Source: Treponema sp.
GTDB lineage: Bacteria > Spirochaetota > Spirochaetia > Treponematales > Treponemataceae
DNA length: 13,400 nt
Reading direction: 5' to 3'
Assembly: GCA_016293645.1 (NCBI GenBank)
Contig: JAEDDW010000048.1
Span: 1 to 13,400, forward strand
Positions 7,209 through 13,400 of the stretch are shown here, in pieces. Below the pieces are notes generated by a model that searched no databases, had not been told where the DNA came from, and saw only the letters and a list, made by a program, of their open reading frames with translations. The translations under genes were made by a program, and so were the position numbers. Numbering within the stretch: the stretch's first letter is position 1; every line of letters begins with the position of its first letter.

Positions 7209-7501
7209 ATGAAAAAAATTATTTCTGCAATTGTATTTTCTTTTGTGGTGTGTTGCGGATCATTGATTTTAAGATCAATAAATGGAATCTTGGTATTGGT
7301 TTCGGGTATGCGTATTTAGCTGGTTCAACTTCTTTTGTGCTTCGTGGCGTTTATCACGGAAACAGCTGGGATTGGGACCCTATGAAGGCTGGCTGGACAA
7401 TAGGTACTGACTGGCATATGTATTCACAGGATGGCAGTATTTCAGCTATTCTGGCTATGCTTCCACGTTTTGTCCTTGGTGTTAACTGTCAGCTGAAATA
7501 G
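7209..7501 (+). pseudogene. Frameshifted small exported protein (outer-membrane barrel-like remnant)
   Basis: An ATG at 7209 opens a typical signal peptide (MKKIISAIVFSFVVCCGSL) that soon runs to a stop near 7317-7319 (frame of 7209). The reading that looks like a mature secreted protein continues in another frame, from about INKWNLGIGFGYAYLAGST through TIGTDWHMYSQDGSIS to PRFVLGVNCQLK and a TAG at 7499-7501. Aromatic/glycine alternation and the end of the chain suggest beta-strands of a small barrel protein. One indel between about 7250 and 7285 would join the two parts. The combined product would be only about 97 residues, short for such a protein, so an internal deletion is also likely. 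A continuous frame runs back to an ATG at 7049, but that start lies upstream of the thioesterase terminator and has no signal peptide, so I do not favour it. Confidence 0.55.
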
Positions 7502-7525
7502 AAATAATCTAGTCGAAGAGAGGTG

Positions 7526-7566
7526 GCTCATGTCAAAATAATAAGTCCATTTGGCATGAGCTTTTT
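7526..7566 (+). terminator. Intrinsic terminator after the frameshifted gene
   Basis: GCTCATGTCAAA (7526-7537) pairs with TTTGGCATGAGC (7550-7561), 12 pairs with one G-U, around a 12-nt loop. TTTTT (7562-7566) follows at once. It ends + strand transcription just before the kinase remnant, which also indicates that the remnant has lost its original promoter region. Confidence 0.8.
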
Positions 7567-7610
7567 ATAACAAATGTTGATGTTCATTTCCATTAAAGCA
7601 ATATGTTTTC

Positions 7611-8021
7611 TTGCGTGCTGCAATCATGCATTTCTGTTCAACTTTTACCCGTGATACTCAGATAGAGTGTTCTCTTGTCATTACTGAAGACTGCGATTTT
7701 AGTGTGTATAGTTCAGAGAGTCAGCTGAATATATTCAGACTTATTCAGGAAGCCTTGAATAATGCAGCCAAACATTCGAAGGCAGAAGAGATTACTGTTG
7801 TCATTAGAAAAGATTCTTCTAGCGGTACCGATAGGTTGCGTATATTTATTACGGATGATGGTATTGGATTTAATTTTGAATCAGCTTCCTTTCTTGATTC
7901 TCATTTTGGATTAAAGGGAATGAAGGAACGAACTAAATTCTTAAACGGAACACTTGAAATAAATACGGCTCCAGGTGAAAGCACTGAAGTAAAAATAATG
8001 ATACCGTACAAGGATAATTGA
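7611..8021 (+). pseudogene. C-terminal ATPase fragment of a NarL/DegS-type sensor histidine kinase
   Basis: The 136-residue frame is a HATPase_c domain: N-box IFRLIQEALNNAAKHSKAEE (E47, N51, H55), G1 box TDDGIGF (D83, G84, G86) and G2 box FGLKGMKERTKFLNGTLEI, ending TEVKIMIPY. This is the HisKA_3-associated class. The sensor part and the dimerisation helices with the phospho-accepting His are absent. The open frame reaches back only to an in-frame TGA at 7578-7580 (that is, to 7581), the available start is TTG or an ATG at 7626, and no SD is visible. It sits just after a strong terminator. It is best read as a 5'-truncated remnant, although the ATPase fold is undamaged. The next frame starts one base after its stop, as in intact kinase-regulator operons. 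Confidence 0.75.
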
Positions 8022-8022
8022 A

Positions 8023-8052
8023 ATGACGAAGTTGATTTTAATTGATTGTCAA
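8023..8052 (+). pseudogene. Response-regulator stub (first ~10 codons only)
   Basis: An ATG one base after the kinase stop, preceded by AAGGATAA, begins MTKLILIDCQ, which matches the first receiver strand of NarL-family regulators (usually ending in Asp-Asp). Beyond about 8050 the sequence becomes an A-run and the terminator of the opposite-strand gene, so the rest of the regulator is deleted. The frame stays open after this only as an antisense shadow of the large - strand gene. Confidence 0.5.
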
Positions 8053-8097
8053 AAAAAAACCAGGATGACTTCGATAACTCTCAGTCATCCTGTTTTT
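8051..8097. terminator. Bidirectional intrinsic terminator
   Basis: CAGGATGACT (8061-8070) and AGTCATCCTG (8083-8092) form a perfect 10-bp stem with a 12-nt loop. TTTTT follows on the + strand (8093-8097). On the - strand a run of nine T follows (A-run at 8051-8059, separated from the stem by one base). On the - strand it ends the large gene whose stop is at 8116-8118. Confidence 0.88.
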
Positions 8098-8115
8098 GTA
8101 ATTACCATACCTTTT

Positions 8116-11100
8116 TTAGAGGCTTACATTGATTGCCTTGATTCCACCGTTGCGGGCAAAGAGGATCTTTGTTGTGTCGCATGGAAGTGCATTGCCTTCG
8201 TATTCGGCAGTTTTTCCGTCTGCAAATTCAACTGTGATTTTCTTTGTTCCGTTCTTTGTGTAGTTGACCTTAGTTCCGCACCAAGTGAAGCTGAGCTTTC
8301 CGTCCTTGTATTCTTCTTCCTTAAGGATTATAGGGTTGAACATAGCCTTGCCTTCGCTGATGCATGCACCGAGTTCACCAAAGCGTGTAAGAATTTCTTC
8401 TTTTACCTGGCCTGTCATACCTGGCTGTTTTGCACCCTTGTGGTATGGTGTGTGGCTGTAAGGATCTGATGGGAATGCACCGTAAAGTTCAGGTGTCTTC
8501 TTGAAACTGAGTCCTGCCTGGATGTTGTAGTATTCGTCCTTAAGCTTGTCTGCGCATGGATTTCCATTTCTGTATGCATCAAGGGCGATTTCCTGGGCTG
8601 CAAGAAGAAGCTTTGATACCATGTGCCAGTAGATTGAACCAAGACCTTCATAAGCATAGAAAGTTCCCGAGCGTCCTGTAAAGTTCTGGTGAACGAAAGT
8701 CTTTTCATAGATTTCGTTAAGTGCAGAGATTTCCTTTGTGGAAAGTTTGCGTGCCAGAGGAAGGGCTGCGATGTGATCCTGCATTACACTTGCATTTCTG
8801 AATTCAGCATTGAAGTGGTAGACATTGTTTTCATCCTTTTCGATGAATGCATTTCCTGTCTTTGCGATTACAGATTCAAGTTCCTTTGCATCCTCTGCGC
8901 TTACATTGTTTTTCTCAAGGAATGTCTTGAGTGTCTTGTTAGGGTAGAGCATGTAAGAATTCTGGCGTTCTTCATAAAGCTTGCTTGTCTTCATTTTCTG
9001 AAGGAGTTCAAGGGACTCTTCTGTGCTGAGCATTCCGCTTGAAAGGATTGATACCTGACCTTCCAGCATTTCCTGAAGGTATTTGACTGTCATTGTCTTT
9101 TCACCGATTACAACCGTGTTGTATGTATGGTAAAGACCATCTTCCCTTTTGTTTGCGCGGAGTGTAAGTTCAACAGCATTTCTGATTGCAGAAAGACATG
9201 TGATGATGTCCTGACGTGAAATTTCTGTTGTCTTTGAGCCGTAACCGTTCTTGTAAAGATCGTTTCTTTCTTTTTCAAAAACAGCTTCTTCAGCATCAGT
9301 AAAGCTTCTGCGTGCAGTGTCATCGGCCATGGTCTTTTCAAAGTCTGTAGTCTGATAAAGAGCACAGATCTTGGAGAAAGCAGTTGCAACCGTCTGAGGC
9401 AGACTGTACTTTTCAATCGGACTTGCCGAATAGATTTCGATCATGAACTTGAGCATGCGGTTGAGGTAACCGAGTGTCACTACAGAAAGACCGTAGCCTG
9501 CAAGTGCGTTGTTTGCATCGTTCCATTCAGGACGCTGTGTGTTCATCCAGATTCCGCCACCTGGAATAAGGTTTGCTGCCTTCTGGATGATGATCTGAAA
9601 AAGTTTTGTCGTGATGTTCACAAGCTGAGGCTGTCCCTTCTTGTCTGTGTACATCTTGCGGTCAGTGCCGAATTCCTTGCTGTCCTTTATGAGCTTGTCG
9701 CTGAGTTCCTTGTCGAATGCAAGTGAGTTTCTTGGATCTGCAAGGACTTCCTTGTAGCTCTTGATTCTATATGGAACGTTTGCGCTGCAGTAAAGTTCTT
9801 CGTTAAGGCTGCTGAGAAGTTCTTCGCGGTTGATTGCATTCCACTGTTCAAGAAGCTTCTGAAGGTAGATGACCTGGTGATCGCCCCAGTAACCGTACTG
9901 TGCCCATGGATTGTCTGGTTCTGGGCATTCCCAGTCGATGCCCTGGCGGTTGATTCTGTATGGATTGAATCCGTCGATGGTCATTGCGTTGAGGAATTTT
10001 GCGCAGATGTTCTTGATGTATGCAGGATATGACATTGTGAGTGCTTCCCAGTTCTGGAAGATGTCACGCCAGTTTCCTTCGTAGTTTAGGATAGGATTTC
10101 CTTCCTTGTCGTTGAGCATGATGTTGAATTTATTCCATGGACGGCTTGGGTCACCGTGGCGGCGACTGAAAATTACAGGCATGTATTCCATGAAGAGGCG
10201 CTTGAGCTGTGGATCGGAACTCTTGTTTACAACTTCTTCAAGTTCATCCTTTGAAAGTGAAGTCTTTCCCTTGAATGCGCTGAGAAGCTTTTCAAGTTCT
10301 TCACCCTTTTCCTTGTTGCGTGTCTTGACGAAATCAAAGAGGTCTGGTGCGTTGATCTTTCCGTTGTCGGCAAAGAATCCACCGCGCATGATGTTGAACA
10401 TGACATTTGCCCTGTGGTGTGCGCATGTCATTTCTTCTGCCGTATCCTGGATTCCGTCTGCCTCTGAAAGGTATGTTGTCATGAGATTTTCGGTTGCGTC
10501 CATGTCAGCCTTAAGAGCGCTTACTGCAGCAGCCTTGTCTTTGAGCATATTCTTGAGAACTGCGACCTTTGAGGCTGTAAGGAATGTATCGAATACCTGG
10601 CACCATTCAGCGTTGTTCTTGAGGAAAAGCTTCTGTGCAATATATGAAGCACCTCGTTCACCCTTTGTTGCGCTTACGCTTTCAATCTTGTCTGTATCTC
10701 CGTCTGCTTCATAGAAGAGGGCAGGTGTATTTTCCTGAAGAAGAATTTTTCCGTTGCATGTAAACCAGCTTGTGTTTGCAAGGAGGCCTTCGCTTGGTTC
10801 AGCTCTGTCTGTAAGAACAGAAGACATGATATAGAAGGAAAGTCCGCTTTCTGCATCAAGGTCAGTTTCCTTGTATGCGTCAATGAGGATGCTGTTGTCG
10901 TTCTGGGCAGCGCTTGTGATTGTTGCAGGCAGGATGTTGCGGCAGCCGTCTACAATTGAAATTTCCATTTCCTTTCCAGAAAGGTTTTCAATATGGGATA
11001 ATTTTACAAGACCGTACTTTGCGCTGCTTGTCCATCCGTAGCGGAAAGAAAGCCCAAGATCTTTGTTGATTTCTTCGAACCAGATTTTTGTTCCGTTGAG

Positions 11101-11460
11101 ATTCTTGTATATGTTGCGTTCGATTGATGTGCAGTTTTTTGTCTTGTAGTTTACGCCTGAGAGGAGTGATTCAAATGGCTGCCAGATTTTTACACCGTCG
11201 GCAGTTTTTACGGCAACTGCAGTCCAGCTTCCGGTTACATTCTTCATGTCAGAAATTTTATCTGCCGTGTAGTATGGAAAAATTGCATGGTTGCTGTTGA
11301 TTCTTCCAGCACTGATTCCGCCGTGGGACCAGCAGAAATTCCATATGTCGGAAGAGCTGGTGATTGTCATGAAAAAATCTTCCATGCAGTCGTAATTCTT
11401 GATGCAGTAAAATTTTTCACCGTCAAGTTCAACAAAAGTTCCTTTAACTTCTTTGGCCAT
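8116..11460 (-). CDS. Large (alpha/alpha)6-barrel-type protein, probable carbohydrate-active enzyme
   Basis: A 1114-residue, apparently cytoplasmic protein without a signal peptide. I recognise the type (motifs shared with proteins often left as hypothetical and resembling GH94-like/clan GH-L enzymes) but not an established activity. The N-terminal part to about 320 looks like beta-sandwich (SHGGISAGRINSNHAIFPYYTADK, GSWTAVAV, FRYGWTSSAKYGLVKLSHIENLSGKE). The central barrel carries SRPWNKFNI (439-447), EGNWRDIFQNWEAL (461-474), DGFNPYRI (496-503), GYWGDHQ (523-529) and NTQRPEWNDANNAL (640-653). The acidic residue in EWND (E645 or D648) is a candidate catalytic residue by analogy with the GDWND motif of GH94. 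The C-terminus is short beta-strand. Start: the ATG at 11458-11460 has AAGGGG 6 nt upstream; a TTG at 11547 in the same frame lacks support and would run through a leader hairpin. It is a single gene with its own promoter, a LacI-type operator and a terminator. Confidence 0.85.
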   Translation of the reverse strand: MAKEVKGTFVELDGEKFYCIKNYDCMEDFFMTITSSSDIWNFCWSHGGISAGRINSNHAIFPYYTADKISDMKNVTGSWTAVAVKTADGVKIWQPFESLLSGVNYKTKNCTSIERNIYKNLNGTKIWFEEINKDLGLSFRYGWTSSAKYGLVKLSHIENLSGKEMEISIVDGCRNILPATITSAAQNDNSILIDAYKETDLDAESGLSFYIMSSVLTDRAEPSEGLLANTSWFTCNGKILLQENTPALFYEADGDTDKIESVSATKGERGASYIAQKLFLKNNAEWCQVFDTFLTASKVAVLKNMLKDKAAAVSALKADMDATENLMTTYLSEADGIQDTAEEMTCAHHRANVMFNIMRGGFFADNGKINAPDLFDFVKTRNKEKGEELEKLLSAFKGKTSLSKDELEEVVNKSSDPQLKRLFMEYMPVIFSRRHGDPSRPWNKFNIMLNDKEGNPILNYEGNWRDIFQNWEALTMSYPAYIKNICAKFLNAMTIDGFNPYRINRQGIDWECPEPDNPWAQYGYWGDHQVIYLQKLLEQWNAINREELLSSLNEELYCSANVPYRIKSYKEVLADPRNSLAFDKELSDKLIKDSKEFGTDRKMYTDKKGQPQLVNITTKLFQIIIQKAANLIPGGGIWMNTQRPEWNDANNALAGYGLSVVTLGYLNRMLKFMIEIYSASPIEKYSLPQTVATAFSKICALYQTTDFEKTMADDTARRSFTDAEEAVFEKERNDLYKNGYGSKTTEISRQDIITCLSAIRNAVELTLRANKREDGLYHTYNTVVIGEKTMTVKYLQEMLEGQVSILSSGMLSTEESLELLQKMKTSKLYEERQNSYMLYPNKTLKTFLEKNNVSAEDAKELESVIAKTGNAFIEKDENNVYHFNAEFRNASVMQDHIAALPLARKLSTKEISALNEIYEKTFVHQNFTGRSGTFYAYEGLGSIYWHMVSKLLLAAQEIALDAYRNGNPCADKLKDEYYNIQAGLSFKKTPELYGAFPSDPYSHTPYHKGAKQPGMTGQVKEEILTRFGELGACISEGKAMFNPIILKEEEYKDGKLSFTWCGTKVNYTKNGTKKITVEFADGKTAEYEGNALPCDTTKILFARNGGIKAINVSL

Positions 11461-11501
11461 ATTTTGCCCCTTAAAAAATAAAATTGCCTGCAAAAAGAAA
11501 T

Positions 11502-11561
11502 TTCCAGCGACCGGCAGAATCGGGTTCTTCCCCCAAGACCGCCTCAATTTTACCGCTGGAA
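11502..11561 (-). promoter_or_regulatory. Nested leader hairpin (possible attenuator) of the large enzyme gene
   Basis: In the predicted 5' leader, three nested stems can form: outer TTCCAGCG/CGCTGGAA (11554-11561 with 11502-11509), middle GGCGG/CTGCC with one wobble (11539-11543 with 11513-11517), and inner GGG/CCC (11531-11534 region with 11522-11524). The outer stem can be prolonged by AGAA/TTCT across a 2-nt bulge and then runs into TTTT on the - strand (11493-11499 region). That is a plausible weak terminator ahead of the SD. No known riboswitch class was recognised. Confidence 0.45.
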
Positions 11562-11594
11562 TTCTTGGTGCAACTACTACAAGTCCTTTGTTTT

Positions 11595-11623
11595 AGAATA
11601 AGCGAGAAGATTTAATATGTCAA
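11595..11623 (-). promoter_or_regulatory. Housekeeping-type promoter of the large enzyme gene
   Basis: On the - strand, a perfect -35 box TTGACA (11618-11623) is followed after exactly 17 bp by TATTCT (11595-11600). Transcription would start near 11588, giving a leader of about 127 bases before the ATG at 11460. Confidence 0.75.
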
Positions 11624-11635
11624 GCAACCGGTTGC
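11624..11635. promoter_or_regulatory. LacI/GalR-type operator palindrome
   Basis: GCAACCGGTTGC is a perfect 12-bp palindrome with a central CpG, the hallmark of LacI/GalR-family operators (AAnCG-centred half-sites). It directly abuts the -35 box of the promoter at 11595-11623, so a bound regulator would contact or cover the polymerase site. No LacI-family gene is in the window, so the regulator must be encoded elsewhere. The effector is unknown, but a sugar is likely given the gene controlled. Confidence 0.65.
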
Positions 11636-11725
11636 CAAGCCTAAGCATAAAACAAAAATATTTATATAAATCGAAAAAATCAACTGTTTGAATATTCGGA
11701 ATCGTGTGTATAACAGATTGTTTAA

Positions 11726-11832
11726 GGGGTCTGTCCCCATGTTCAAGAAAAACGCAAGTTTTTCTTGTGGCGAAAGTTACAAAAGTTGCCGGCTTCTATT
11801 AGTTCAAACGCTTTCGCCCGGGGTCTGTCCCC
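11726..11832. repeat. Paired-hairpin (REP/BIME-like) structured element
   Basis: Two identical 13-base hairpins GGGGTCTGTCCCC bound the element (11726-11738 and 11820-11832, same orientation, 94 bp apart). Between them are a 10-bp perfect hairpin with a GCAA tetraloop (stem arms 11744-11753 and 11758-11767) and an 8-bp perfect stem GGCGAAAG/CTTTCGCC (11769-11776 with 11811-11818) closing a 34-nt loop. No frame of useful size crosses it. GGGGTCTGTCCCC-like palindromes are known as REP sequences linked to RAYT transposases in several phyla; that link is inferred here, as no transposase is in the window. The spacer to its left (11636-11725) is A+T-rich and shows nothing else. Confidence 0.6.
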
Positions 11833-11886
11833 TCGTGCACATCTGGTTCCGCCTGGCTAAATAAGTTCGCATCTAAAAAAATGCCC

Positions 11887-11915
11887 TTAACTATATTGGA
11901 TATTCATACTATAAT
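11887..11915 (+). promoter_or_regulatory. Promoter of the lipoprotein gene
   Basis: TTAACT (11887-11892; four of six -35 matches) and a perfect TATAAT (11910-11915) are 17 bp apart. A start near 11922 gives a leader of about 57 bases. Confidence 0.6.
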
Positions 11916-11978
11916 ATCGTAGGAATTAAGAATCATCTTGTTTTGTAATCCATATTTAACAAATGTAGAGGAGAATTT

Positions 11979-13400
11979 ATGAAGTCCAAACTCCAAAAAC
12001 TTTTGGTCTGTATTTTTACGGCAGCCATGTTAATGTCATGCAGGCAGGTTGAAGAAATTTCTTCTGGAGAAATTGCCATTTCCTTGCCTAAGGTTTCTTC
12101 CACAAGAGGCAGTGGAGAAATGAATTTTACCATCACTGTGTTGGGATCGGATCACTACGATGTAAAAACTGGAAAATCCGGTGATACCATTCTTTTTTCA
12201 TCGGTGCCTTTTGGGGTATGCATAGTTTCCGGTGTGTGCTGGATTGATTCCGTTGAAAATATTTACGCTACTGCCCAAACCGAATGCAATGTTTCTGGGC
12301 CTGCCAATTCCTGCACCCTTCTGTTTAAGGCGGTTGATTTTGTCCTCAAGGAATTCAATGCTGAATTTACAGGCGATAAAGTTATGGCAGGCCAAGTTCC
12401 TGAAGTCAAAGTGACCGAAAAGTACAGCAACGGTCTTGAATTTGAATACGGCTTTGACCCAGACAGATATACACTTGTTCCGGAAAATCCAATTGACGAT
12501 GGAATTTCTGTAGGCAACATTAAATGGATTCTTTCTCTGAACAGTGATCCTGAAAAAAGCTGCGCGCTTGTAGTTCCAACCTATATGTACGGCTTTACGT
12601 CTGAAAATTCGCAGCTTGACTGGGAAATCATCGCGGAAAGTGAAACTAGAAGAATTTCAGCGACCCCGAAATACCTTGGGTCTGTTGCAATGCCAAAGGT
12701 TTACATAGATGGAAATCCTGAAAAATTCTATGATTTTGGAAACTTGGATTCGTTTTCTGTAAACTGGAACCCCCCGGACGGAGTGTTGCTGTCCGGAGAA
12801 GAAAAACTTGTGCGTTTTATTGAATTTTCATCTTCATTTGAAAAAGGAACGCTTTCCGCAGAAGTTGTCTACGAAAATGTTCCTGAAGAACTTATGGCAT
12901 TCATTATGGATTCCAAAGGCAATAAGGTTTCTGCCTGCAAGATCCAAGGAGCAAGGGAAGTTGTAAATCTTGACATATTAAAGTCCATCAGTGCAGTGCA
13001 GGATACTTCCGAAAAAAACATGATTGGTGGAACTCCACAAGTAAAAGTCAAGTATATTTTTTCTGACGGCGTCGAACGTATTGTTGACTTTGACCCTTCC
13101 GTTCATAAGGTTGAAATGGAATCTACTCCGGAAAGCGGACTGTATGCCATTGGAGAAGTTCCGTGGGTTCTTTCCCTTGTTGACAATCCGGCGGTAAATG
13201 CTCCGTTTATGGTACCGACCTACATGTATGATTTCTCGGATACAACCGAAGACCGCCTTGAATGGGAATTGTCAAGGCAGGGGAATGAGTCCTCCGGTTA
13301 CTACGACTATATCAAGGTTAGTCCGGTATACAGGTATCTTGAAGGCGGTGCTCTTCCGCATGTAATTCTTTTTGGAACTGACCATGCCTTTGACTTTGGT
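11979..13400 (+). CDS. Lipoprotein with duplicated internal module (3' end outside window)
   Basis: The frame is open for 474 codons to the window edge. Residues 1-21 are a lipoprotein signal (MKSKLQKLLVCIFTAAMLMSC) with lipobox LMS-C21, so the mature protein is lipid-anchored in the envelope. Residues about 31-120 form a beta-rich N-terminal domain (EIAISLPKVSSTRGSG ... FKAVDF), a pattern I associate with Treponema lipoproteins. Two copies of a module of about 115-125 residues follow, offset by about 212: copy 1 has VPEVKVTEKYSNGLEFEYGF (140-159), WILSL (183-187), VPTYMYGF (199-206) and YDFG (251-254); copy 2 has TPQVKVKYIFSDGVERIVDF (352-371), WVLSL (396-400), VPTYMYDF (412-419) and FDFG (471-474). 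About 95 different residues lie between them. Start: GAGGAGA SD at 11968-11974, 4 nt from the ATG. No family name is recognised; surface binding or adhesion is possible but unproven. Confidence 0.85.
   Translation, partial: MKSKLQKLLVCIFTAAMLMSCRQVEEISSGEIAISLPKVSSTRGSGEMNFTITVLGSDHYDVKTGKSGDTILFSSVPFGVCIVSGVCWIDSVENIYATAQTECNVSGPANSCTLLFKAVDFVLKEFNAEFTGDKVMAGQVPEVKVTEKYSNGLEFEYGFDPDRYTLVPENPIDDGISVGNIKWILSLNSDPEKSCALVVPTYMYGFTSENSQLDWEIIAESETRRISATPKYLGSVAMPKVYIDGNPEKFYDFGNLDSFSVNWNPPDGVLLSGEEKLVRFIEFSSSFEKGTLSAEVVYENVPEELMAFIMDSKGNKVSACKIQGAREVVNLDILKSISAVQDTSEKNMIGGTPQVKVKYIFSDGVERIVDFDPSVHKVEMESTPESGLYAIGEVPWVLSLVDNPAVNAPFMVPTYMYDFSDTTEDRLEWELSRQGNESSGYYDYIKVSPVYRYLEGGALPHVILFGTDHAFDFG

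Noticed and set aside
8023..8469. A 148-residue + strand frame continuing from the response-regulator ATG
   Set aside because: Only the first ten or so codons resemble a receiver; the rest crosses a terminator and lies antisense to the large - strand gene.
10106..10714. A 202-residue + strand frame
   Set aside because: It is antisense to the large enzyme gene, is Ser/Leu-rich and has no recognisable motif.
11461..11547. N-terminal extension of the large enzyme from a TTG codon
   Set aside because: There is no SD there, the added residues overlap the leader hairpin, and a strong AAGGGG sits at the right distance from the ATG at 11460.
11726..11832. GGGGTCTGTCCCC hairpins as intrinsic terminators
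   Set aside because: Neither copy is followed by a T-run on either strand, and both lie upstream of the two divergent genes rather than after a coding region.
1..13400. CRISPR array, tRNA, rRNA, insertion sequence or phage genes
   Set aside because: No regularly spaced direct repeats, cloverleaf-like segments, rRNA signatures or transposase/phage motifs were seen on reading both strands.

Overview
The window looks like a host-associated or rumen-type spirochaete chromosome, most likely Treponema. This is inferred from overall protein character (exported proteins with treponeme-like signal peptides, a Treponema-style lipoprotein, an AraC regulator with a degenerate receiver), moderate A+T content and many small treponeme-type structured intergenic elements. 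It was not confirmed by any search.

Layout. (1) 1-1681, + strand: the 3' third of prolyl-tRNA synthetase, then an exported protein of unknown function. (2) 1802-6223, - strand: five genes reading leftward, HD-domain phosphohydrolase -> AraC-type regulator (stop and start codons abut) -> TrmH/SpoU RNA methyltransferase -> PAP2 phosphatase (15-bp gap) -> GerMN-domain membrane protein. (3) 6290-7039, + strand: a two-hotdog acyl-ACP thioesterase, divergent from the HD gene, with its own terminator. (4) 7209-8052, + strand: a decayed stretch holding a frameshifted small exported barrel-like protein, the ATPase end of a NarL/DegS-type histidine kinase, and a response-regulator stub that stops making sense after about nine codons. 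(5) 8116-11460, - strand: a 1114-residue protein with motifs of an (alpha/alpha)6-barrel carbohydrate enzyme. Upstream are a strong SD, a leader able to fold into a nested hairpin, a consensus-like TTGACA-17-TATTCT promoter, and a perfect LacI-type palindrome abutting the -35 box. (6) 11461-11978: a 518-bp non-coding gap with those control elements, an A+T-rich spacer without visible features (11636-11725), a structured element bounded by two identical 13-base GGGG/CCCC hairpins (11726-11832), and a TTAACT-17-TATAAT promoter. (7) 11979 to the right edge, + strand: a lipoprotein with a duplicated internal module, cut off by the window end.

How it fits together: housekeeping (proS, trmH), lipid and envelope functions (PAP2, thioesterase, GerMN protein, lipoprotein) and one apparently sugar-responsive enzyme lie side by side. 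No complete mobile element, CRISPR array, rRNA or tRNA was seen. The most unusual parts are the eroded two-component locus, the control region of the large enzyme, the paired-hairpin element, and the AraC regulator whose pseudo-receiver has Glu where the phospho-acceptor Asp should be.
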